14,935 bases of DNA from Anaerolineales bacterium UBA4823 (GTDB lineage: Bacteria; Chloroflexota; Anaerolineae; Anaerolineales; UBA4823). The notes beneath the pieces were generated by a model that saw only the letters and a program-made list of their open reading frames with translations, ran no database searches and was not told the DNA's origin. Numbering within the stretch: the first letter of the stretch is position 1; each line of letters begins with the position of its first letter. Positions 7,034 through 12,786 of the stretch are shown in pieces. Made by a program: the position numbers and the translations under genes. Where the stretch lies: contig DHFN01000033.1 in the NCBI GenBank assembly GCA_002402275.1, positions 1 to 14,935 on the forward strand. The letters are read 5' to 3'.

Positions 7034-8074
7034 ATGTATAAAAAATTGTTTGTTGTTGTTGCGATATTAATAACGGCTTCGATGCTGCTTTCTGCATGCG
7101 CACCCGCTGCAGAGGAAAAGGTAGATTGTTCCAAACCGGAAACTTTCTGCGTTGGTTTAGTTACCGATGTGGGCAAGATTGATGACAAATCATTCAACCA
7201 ATCCACTTGGGAAGGTGTGAAACAAGCCGAGAAAGAGTTAGGCGCGATCGTCCAGTATATCGAAACGACTGACTCGAAAGACTATGATAAGAACATTGCC
7301 ACCTTCGCCGACGAAAATTATGATGTCATCGTGACCGTTGGGTTCGCTCTGGGTGAAGCAACCATCGCTGCAGCCAAAGCATATCCCAACATTAAATTTA
7401 TCGGCGTAGACCAATCCCAAAGCGAAGTAATCCCCAATTTAGCCGGTTTAGTCTTCCCCGAAGATAAAGCTGGGTTCTTGGTGGGGGCACTGGCAGCTCA
7501 GATGACCAAAACGGGAAAGATTGGTGCAGTCTGCGGTACCGACGCCGTGCCAGCCGTTTGGAGATTTGGTGAAGGTTACCGGGCAGGCGCAGCTTATTTC
7601 AATCCTGCTGTAGAAGTTAACGTGGTCTACCACAGCGATGTCGGTTTCGATAAGACCTTTACCGATCCTGAATGGGGTAAAACTACTGCCCTTTCGATGA
7701 TCGATAAGGGAGTTGATGTAATCTTCGGTGCGGGTGGTAAAACCGGTAATGGCGCGTTGCTTGGCGCAGCCGAAAGAGGCGTTTATGCGATTGGTGTCGA
7801 TACCGACCAGTACTATACTGTTCCTGAAGCACAAAAATATCTGCTATCCAGCGCTATGAAACTGCTTACCCCTGGAACATTCGAATTGATTAAAATGGCT
7901 AAAGAAGGTAATTTCCCTGGTGGAGATTATGTTGGTGAAGCCGGATTTGCTCCGTATCATGATGTCGAGAGTCAAGTGCCCGCTGAAGTAAAAGCCAAGA
8001 TGGAAGAAATCCAGAAAGCTTTGGCTGATGGCACATTAGAAACTGGCGTTCCTCCGGTGAAACCGGGTGGATAA
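7034..8074 (+). CDS. BMP-family nucleoside-binding lipoprotein of an ABC importer
   Basis: This extracytoplasmic substrate-binding lipoprotein captures ligand for the permeases encoded downstream. The family (PnrA, BmpA, NupN types) mostly binds purine or pyrimidine nucleosides. The signal peptide ends in lipobox LSAC with C22 lipidated. Ligand-site signatures are intact: DVGKIDDKSFNQSTWEG (45-61), VDQS (125-128), GAGGKTGNG (232-240), GVDTDQY (254-260) and SSAMK (272-276). It is 346 residues, normal for the family. I chose the ATG at 7034 because GGAGGAG at 7021-7027 sits at ideal spacing. An in-frame TTG at 7019 overlaps that ribosome site and is unlikely. A strong hairpin follows at 8095-8117, separating it from the permease genes. 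The exact substrate cannot be read from sequence. Confidence 0.92.
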   Translation: MYKKLFVVVAILITASMLLSACAPAAEEKVDCSKPETFCVGLVTDVGKIDDKSFNQSTWEGVKQAEKELGAIVQYIETTDSKDYDKNIATFADENYDVIVTVGFALGEATIAAAKAYPNIKFIGVDQSQSEVIPNLAGLVFPEDKAGFLVGALAAQMTKTGKIGAVCGTDAVPAVWRFGEGYRAGAAYFNPAVEVNVVYHSDVGFDKTFTDPEWGKTTALSMIDKGVDVIFGAGGKTGNGALLGAAERGVYAIGVDTDQYYTVPEAQKYLLSSAMKLLTPGTFELIKMAKEGNFPGGDYVGEAGFAPYHDVESQVPAEVKAKMEEIQKALADGTLETGVPPVKPGG

Positions 8075-8094
8075 TTTATGATTTCTTATATTGA

Positions 8095-8117
8095 GGAAAG
8101 GGCAAATTGCCCTTTCC
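8095..8117 (+). terminator. Hairpin after the binding-protein gene (partial terminator)
   Basis: GGAAAGGGC (8095-8103) pairs perfectly with GCCCTTTCC (8109-8117) around an AAATT loop, and ATTTTATTT follows. It lies 20 bases after the stop codon of the binding protein and before the permease genes. Such hairpins commonly cause partial termination or protect the upstream message, giving excess binding protein. Confidence 0.7.
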
Positions 8118-8146
8118 ATTTTATTTAAAAATAAATGTTATCCATC

Positions 8147-8173
8147 GAGTGCAGAGGTTACCCCTCTGCATTC
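8147..8173 (+). other. Second hairpin before the permease gene
   Basis: TGCAGAGG (8150-8157) and CCTCTGCA (8163-8170) form eight perfect pairs around TTACC; GAG and TTC add three flanking pairs, one of them G-T. There is no T-tract. An extended -10-like TGGTAAAAT (8174-8182) follows at once. It could be an RNA stabiliser, an operator, or part of an internal promoter. Confidence 0.45.
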
Positions 8174-8233
8174 TGGTAAAATTTATTGGAATGACATCTT
8201 GGGGGTGAAAAATTATAGAATTGGAGTGGTTTT

Positions 8234-9382
8234 ATGGAACAAATTGAACCACAATCACAATCAAAAAAAGCAAAAACTGGTTTTATTACCCGTTATTTAA
8301 AGCCAATCTTTGATGCCTTGCTTGTTCCAGTCCTGGCTGTTCTAACAGCGATGATCGTGGGGGCATTGGTAATCGCTGCAGCAAAGGGAAATCCGCTTGC
8401 TGCATACGCAGGTTTATTCGAAGGTGCATTTGGATCATTACGTGCCCTAAGTGAAACCACCGTGTGGGCAACCCCTTATATTTTTGCGGGTTTAGCTGTT
8501 GCCCTAGCTTTCAAAGGTGGGTTGTTTAATATTGGCGCGGAGGGGCAGTTGGCGTTAGGCGCTGTAGCTTCAGCCTGGGTTGGTTATCGCTTACCAGAAT
8601 TATTGGGAGTAAACATCCCTACTGTAATTCACTTACCACTAACGATTGGCGCGGGGATGTTAGCGGGTGCAGCTTGGGGTGCTATTCCTGGCTGGTTGAA
8701 AGCCAAAACTGGTTCTCATGAGGTAATCAATACCATCATGATGAACTATATCGCGCTGAATCTGGTGAGTTATCTGCTCAATGGCCCTTGGAAAGACCCT
8801 GATCCTTTGAATGTTATTGCTAGAACGCCAATGATTGCCGAAAGTGCGCGCATTCCAGCAATTTTTAGCCAATACCGCTTTCATTGGGGGTTTATTCTGG
8901 CTCTAATCGTAGCTTATTTAGTGTATTGGCTGCTGTGGAAAACTACGTTAGGATTCGAAATTCGCACCGCCGGAGCGAATCCTGATGCAGCTAAATATGC
9001 CGGGATTAATGTCTCACGGACTATCATATTAACCATGACTATTTCGGGGATGTTAGCCGGGATGGCGGGCGCCATCGAAGTAACCGCTTTGAACTATCGC
9101 CATGAATTGGGTTTTTCTCAGGGATATGGTTTCGATGCCATTGCGATTGCCCTGCTTGGTAAAAGTCATCCTTTAGGGGCGGTGTTCGCTGCCCTCTTAT
9201 TTGGCGCCATGCGAAATGGCGCAACCCGCATGCAATTCTTGACCCAAATTCCAGTCGATGTGATTTCTGTTATACAAGCTCTCATTCTGTTATTTGTAGC
9301 AGCAGATGCTATTGTGCGGTTTATTTACCGCATCAAGGCACCCAGTGAACAAGTCGTACTCACTCGCGGTTGGGGGAAATAG
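8234..9382 (+). CDS. ABC importer permease, BPD_transp_2 family (nucleoside type, first subunit)
   Basis: This inner-membrane subunit forms the translocation path with the permease encoded next. A polar, Lys-rich cytoplasmic tail (1-22) precedes roughly 8-10 hydrophobic segments starting at about 28. Family motifs are clear: FKGGLFNIGAEGQLALGA (93-110) and AKTGSHEVINTIMMNYIA (157-174), both characteristic of the nucleoside/BMP group. GFDAIAIALLGKSHPLGAVFAA lies in the C-terminal third. At 382 residues it is full length. GGAG at 8223-8226 precedes the ATG at 8234, which is chosen because a TTG-started frame farther left overlaps the hairpins. Nine bases separate its stop from the next start, so the two permeases are surely co-transcribed. 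It resembles NupP/YufP, but paralogous sugar permeases share the fold. Confidence 0.9.
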   Translation: MEQIEPQSQSKKAKTGFITRYLKPIFDALLVPVLAVLTAMIVGALVIAAAKGNPLAAYAGLFEGAFGSLRALSETTVWATPYIFAGLAVALAFKGGLFNIGAEGQLALGAVASAWVGYRLPELLGVNIPTVIHLPLTIGAGMLAGAAWGAIPGWLKAKTGSHEVINTIMMNYIALNLVSYLLNGPWKDPDPLNVIARTPMIAESARIPAIFSQYRFHWGFILALIVAYLVYWLLWKTTLGFEIRTAGANPDAAKYAGINVSRTIILTMTISGMLAGMAGAIEVTALNYRHELGFSQGYGFDAIAIALLGKSHPLGAVFAALLFGAMRNGATRMQFLTQIPVDVISVIQALILLFVAADAIVRFIYRIKAPSEQVVLTRGWGK

Positions 9383-9391
9383 GAGGATATT

Positions 9392-10462
9392 ATGGAATTT
9401 AAACGATTTGCGTTTATTGCTTTGATCATCATCGTGCTGATTGGGGTGGTGGTCGTAGTGGGAAAATCGGAAGTAGCTCCCAGCGTGATCATCGTGAGTA
9501 TGATTGCGACGACCATCTCTGTGGCAACACCACTAACATTGGGGGCTTTGACGGGCGTCTTTTGCGAACGTGCCGGTGTGGTCAATATTGGTATCGAAGG
9601 GATGATGTTGGCCTCTGCCTTTTTTGGTTGGTTTGCAGCCATTTACATGAATACGATTCTAGAAATGGGAGCCTTACCTAGCCTCATCGTTGGTGTTATC
9701 GCAGCAGTCGTCACCGGAGGTTTATTGGGATTGCTGCACGCGGTTCTATCGGTGACATTCAAAGTCGATCAAATTATCGGTGGGACGGTAATCAACTTGA
9801 TGGCGGTGGGAATTAGCGGGTTTCTTAACCGGCAGTTGTTTTTCGAAAAACAAAGCATTTTTGGCGGTCAGGTGCCTCATGCGCCAGGCGTTTTGCCTCG
9901 CATTCACATTCCGTTCCTAGCGGATATTCCAGTTGTGGGGACGATATTCGATCAGCAACCAATAACCATTGCAGCAATTCTGTTGGTTTTCATCACCCAT
10001 TATGTGCTGTTCTATACCCGCTGGGGATTACGCACCCGGTCGGTGGGCGAACACCCCCTAGCTGCTGATACAGTAGGGATCAATGTCTATTGGATGCGTT
10101 ATATGAACGTGATCATTGGGGGTTTGATTGCCGGATTAGCTGGGGCATATTTCACACTCGAATCGGTGCCTTCTTTTGAACCTCTGATGACGAATGGTCG
10201 TGGTTTTATTGCACTGGCAGCGATGATCTTCGGTAACTGGTCGCCTTTTGGTTCTTGGGCAGCCGCTCTGGTGTTTGGGGCAGCCCAAGCGCTGCAAATC
10301 AACCTGCAGTTTTTCCGAGAATTAATCCCTCCGCAATGGGCGTTCTTGCAAAGCTCGGCGGTGGTGGGTATGGTCCCTTATGTTCTGACGATGTTGATCA
10401 TGACCGGAATTATTGGAAAGACAAGAGCACCAGCCGCAGATGGCACACCTTATGAAAAGTAA
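9392..10462 (+). CDS. ABC importer permease, BPD_transp_2 family (nucleoside type, second subunit)
   Basis: This is the partner permease of the heterodimer. It begins with a hydrophobic helix at about 7-24. The family motif CERAGVVNIGIEGMMLASAF (58-77) mirrors the GLFNIGAEGQ motif of the first subunit, and VDQIIGGTVINLMAVGISGF lies near 125-144. Late segments include GLIAGLAGAYFTLE and a final hydrophobic helix before a polar C-terminus. It is 356 residues, the normal length. A near-perfect AGGAGG (9381-9386) lies five bases before the ATG and overlaps the upstream stop codon. Seventeen bases separate it from the ATPase gene. It matches NupQ/YufQ in style. The gene order of binding protein, two permeases, then ATPase differs from the Bacillus order, where the ATPase gene comes second. 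Confidence 0.9.
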   Translation: MEFKRFAFIALIIIVLIGVVVVVGKSEVAPSVIIVSMIATTISVATPLTLGALTGVFCERAGVVNIGIEGMMLASAFFGWFAAIYMNTILEMGALPSLIVGVIAAVVTGGLLGLLHAVLSVTFKVDQIIGGTVINLMAVGISGFLNRQLFFEKQSIFGGQVPHAPGVLPRIHIPFLADIPVVGTIFDQQPITIAAILLVFITHYVLFYTRWGLRTRSVGEHPLAADTVGINVYWMRYMNVIIGGLIAGLAGAYFTLESVPSFEPLMTNGRGFIALAAMIFGNWSPFGSWAAALVFGAAQALQINLQFFRELIPPQWAFLQSSAVVGMVPYVLTMLIMTGIIGKTRAPAADGTPYEK

Positions 10463-10479
10463 CGCCAGGAGAGAGGATC

Positions 10480-12000
10480 ATGACTAACGTTCTTGAGGTT
10501 AAAGGGATTACGAAACATTTTCCAGGCGTTCTGGCGAACGACCATGTGGACTTCGATTTGAAAAAGGGAGAGATCCATGCTCTATTGGGTGAAAACGGCG
10601 CCGGAAAAACAACTTTGATGAATATTCTTTATGGATTATATAAGCCAGATAGCGGTGAGATTTTCAAAAATGGCGAACCGGTTGTGCTTAACTCCCCGAA
10701 AGATGCCATCGCGATTGGCATTGGTATGGTCCATCAACATTTTATGCTGATACCGGTATTTACCGTAACTGAAAATATTATGCTTGGTGATGAGTCAATT
10801 AAAAACGGGGTTTTGGATCGACGGGGTGTTTCTGCTAAAGTCCTTGAGCTTTCTCAAAAATATGGGCTGGAAATCGACCCCGAAGTCCACGTTGAAGATA
10901 TTCCTGTGGGTGTGCAGCAGCGAGTAGAGATTGTCAAGACACTTTATCGAAGAGCAGAAATTTTGATTTTAGATGAACCCACAGCAGTGCTTACCCCACA
11001 GGAAGTGGATGATCTGTTCCGTATTATGCGTGAATTGACTTCTCAAGGTGTATCCATTATTTTCATTACCCATAAGTTGAAAGAAGTATTGGCGATAGCC
11101 GACCGTATCACGGTGATGCGAGCCGGGCAGGTGGTAGGCACAGTAACCCCGAATGAAACGGACGAACCCCATTTGGCAGCCATGATGGTTGGTCGAGAAG
11201 TAATCCTGAATGTTGAAAAAGAGCCGGCAAAACCGACTGAAGAAATATTGACTGTGAATGATTTGCACGTACTCGATCAACGTGGCTTAGAAGCGGTGCG
11301 GGGTGTTTCGTTTTCGGTGCGCGCCGGAGAAATTCTGGGTATAGCTGGCGTTCAGGGTAATGGACAACCCGAACTGGTGGAATCGCTGACCGGATTGCGT
11401 CAGTCCATGAGCGGACATGTGACATTGATGGGGAATGATGTAACAAATCGCCCGCCACGGCCGATCATCGAAATTGGCATGTCACACATTCCGGAAGACC
11501 GACAACGGCATGGATTGGTATTATCTTATCCAATTGCCGATAATTTGGTGTTGTGTACCTATTATCTTCCGCCTTTTGGCGTAAAATTTGTGATACAAAA
11601 TAAAGCGATCGATGAATATGCTCGAAAACTGATAACCGATTTTGATATCCGCACTCCCAGCCCTTATATGCCCACCTCAAATTTGTCGGGAGGTAATCAG
11701 CAAAAAGTGATTGTTGCGCGGGAGTTGAGCCGCTCGGTTCGATTGCTCATTGCCAACCAGCCTACCCGTGGATTAGATGTGGGTTCGATTGAATATATTC
11801 ACAAGCAGATTGTGTCGATGCGCGATAAAGGGGTGGCAGTATTGTTGATTTCTGCTGAACTGGATGAGATCATGTCATTGGCAGACCGTATTGCGGTGAT
11901 GTATCAGGGGAAGATCGTCGATGTTCTGGATGCTGATAAGACGACCAAATCGGAGCTGGGTTTGAAGATGGCAGGGGCGGGGGTATCGGTCACTCCGTAG
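10480..12000 (+). CDS. ABC importer ATPase with two nucleotide-binding domains (nucleoside type)
   Basis: This cytoplasmic ATPase energises the importer. It has two fused ABC domains (about 4-240 and 255-500). Domain 1 has Walker A GENGAGKTT (37-45), Q-loop near Q86, Walker B ILILDEPT with catalytic E166, and switch H198. Its signature reads IPVGVQQ (141-147) with Pro in place of the ATP-contacting Ser. Domain 2 has canonical signature LSGGNQQ (402-408), but Walker A is GVQGNGQP (291-297, no Lys), Walker B is LIANQPTRGLD (423-433, N426 and Q427 replacing Asp-Glu), and the switch His is A459. Thus one composite site looks active and the other degenerate. Length 506 is normal. AGGAGAGAGG precedes the ATG. 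It is the last gene of the operon, followed by a strong hairpin. Confidence 0.93.
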   Translation: MTNVLEVKGITKHFPGVLANDHVDFDLKKGEIHALLGENGAGKTTLMNILYGLYKPDSGEIFKNGEPVVLNSPKDAIAIGIGMVHQHFMLIPVFTVTENIMLGDESIKNGVLDRRGVSAKVLELSQKYGLEIDPEVHVEDIPVGVQQRVEIVKTLYRRAEILILDEPTAVLTPQEVDDLFRIMRELTSQGVSIIFITHKLKEVLAIADRITVMRAGQVVGTVTPNETDEPHLAAMMVGREVILNVEKEPAKPTEEILTVNDLHVLDQRGLEAVRGVSFSVRAGEILGIAGVQGNGQPELVESLTGLRQSMSGHVTLMGNDVTNRPPRPIIEIGMSHIPEDRQRHGLVLSYPIADNLVLCTYYLPPFGVKFVIQNKAIDEYARKLITDFDIRTPSPYMPTSNLSGGNQQKVIVARELSRSVRLLIANQPTRGLDVGSIEYIHKQIVSMRDKGVAVLLISAELDEIMSLADRIAVMYQGKIVDVLDADKTTKSELGLKMAGAGVSVTP

Positions 12001-12020
12001 CTGGATTATCAAAATAAGAT

Positions 12021-12059
12021 GAGGTGTTCCCATAGGTGAAAATTCTATTGGAACACCTC
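12021..12059. terminator. Strong hairpin at the end of the importer operon
   Basis: GAGGTGTTCC (12021-12030) pairs perfectly with GGAACACCTC (12050-12059). After one mismatch, ATAG and CTAT add four inner pairs around a nine-base loop. No T-tract follows on the plus strand. On the minus strand the stem is followed by ATCTTATTTT, so it is better formed as a terminator for minus-strand transcription. It sits 20 bases after the ATPase stop. Confidence 0.55.
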
Positions 12060-12289
12060 AATGAATCCGTATGTAAGTTTTCGAGGTTATAATAAAAAAT
12101 GAAACTCCATATACATGGAATGTCGTATTCAACCCAATTCAATGGTGCTTCTAGGTGGATATTAATGTATAATTAATCAGAGTGTATTACCTAATTGACG
12201 ACTTTATGAAAAACCGACGAATTAGAACAACAAGAAATCCACAACTCGTATTAATGAAAGTGAAGTATCTACACATATATGTCACTGGC

Positions 12290-12535
12290 TCATTCTGAGG
12301 AATTGATATAGACAAAGGCTTTTAAAATTTCTATAGGCGTCATTATAGGAATTGATTTCCCTCTTTGATGACCATTCATCGCACGACCTTTACCGAGGAG
12401 ATGGCTAATCTTAGGGAAGTAAAGGAAATGATTTGGCATCATATGTTTAACTATGTTTTCTTTGATAACCAGATTTTGGTGATTGGCAGCTTTCCTATTT
12501 TGGTTTACCAATTCGTACGTATTAATCGTTGTCAA
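12290..12535 (-). other. Unresolved small ORF (81 codons), possibly a gene remnant
   Basis: I do not recognise the product. The frame opens with a TTG right after an in-frame stop and has no clear ribosome site. The predicted peptide is basic, rich in His, Asn and Lys (for example ENIVKHMMPNHFLYFPKI), with no signal peptide or membrane helix. The opposite strand is open over nearly the same stretch (12365-12622), so at most one is real. A decayed transposase or other element is possible but no family motif is visible. Confidence 0.15.
12291..12356 (+). repeat. Short imperfect direct repeat
   Basis: CATTCTGAGGAATTGAT (12291-12307) and CATTATAGGAATTGAT (12341-12356) share a perfect ten-base core, AGGAATTGAT, offset by 49 bases. 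It might reflect a local duplication or a paired binding site upstream of the protease gene, or it may be chance in AT-rich DNA. Confidence 0.3.
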
Positions 12536-12786
12536 TTATTGCGATATATGGCAGCTTGTGGGAGAGATGAGGTTGCTCGAAAAACCTTTTTTGGGGTATG
12601 CGCTCACCTGAAAATCTGTTAGCTTGGTGTTATTGTTGATTTTCGTTTGATGCCAGCCAATATCAGTGAATCGGAAGTGACTGATTGAAACTTGAATATC
12701 GGGTTATTTAGGAGGTGATTATCAAAGAAAAATAAATGTTTTTACATAACCCAATAAATAATAGTTCATCAACAGGAGATTGGAAA

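Larger units (their letters stand above)
12061..12786. other. 726-base region without a convincing gene
   Basis: This is AT-rich sequence between the importer operon and the protease gene. I see no tRNA, no clear promoter and no recognisable mobile element. It holds overlapping ORFs on opposite strands near the middle, an imperfect direct repeat (12291-12307 and 12341-12356), a short inverted repeat pair (12193-12203 with 12528-12538), and an isolated perfect Shine-Dalgarno sequence (12710-12720). It could be a decayed gene or small element plus the protease control region. Confidence 0.4.

Noticed and set aside
8091..8300. 69-codon ORF between the binding protein and the first permease
   Set aside because: Its start lies beside the hairpin, it runs through both stems, and its end overlaps the real permease start in another frame.
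12365..12622. 85-codon plus-strand ORF in the gap before the protease
   Set aside because: It starts at a TTG without a ribosome site, overlaps an equally open minus-strand frame, and shows no recognisable motif, so I cannot support it as a gene.
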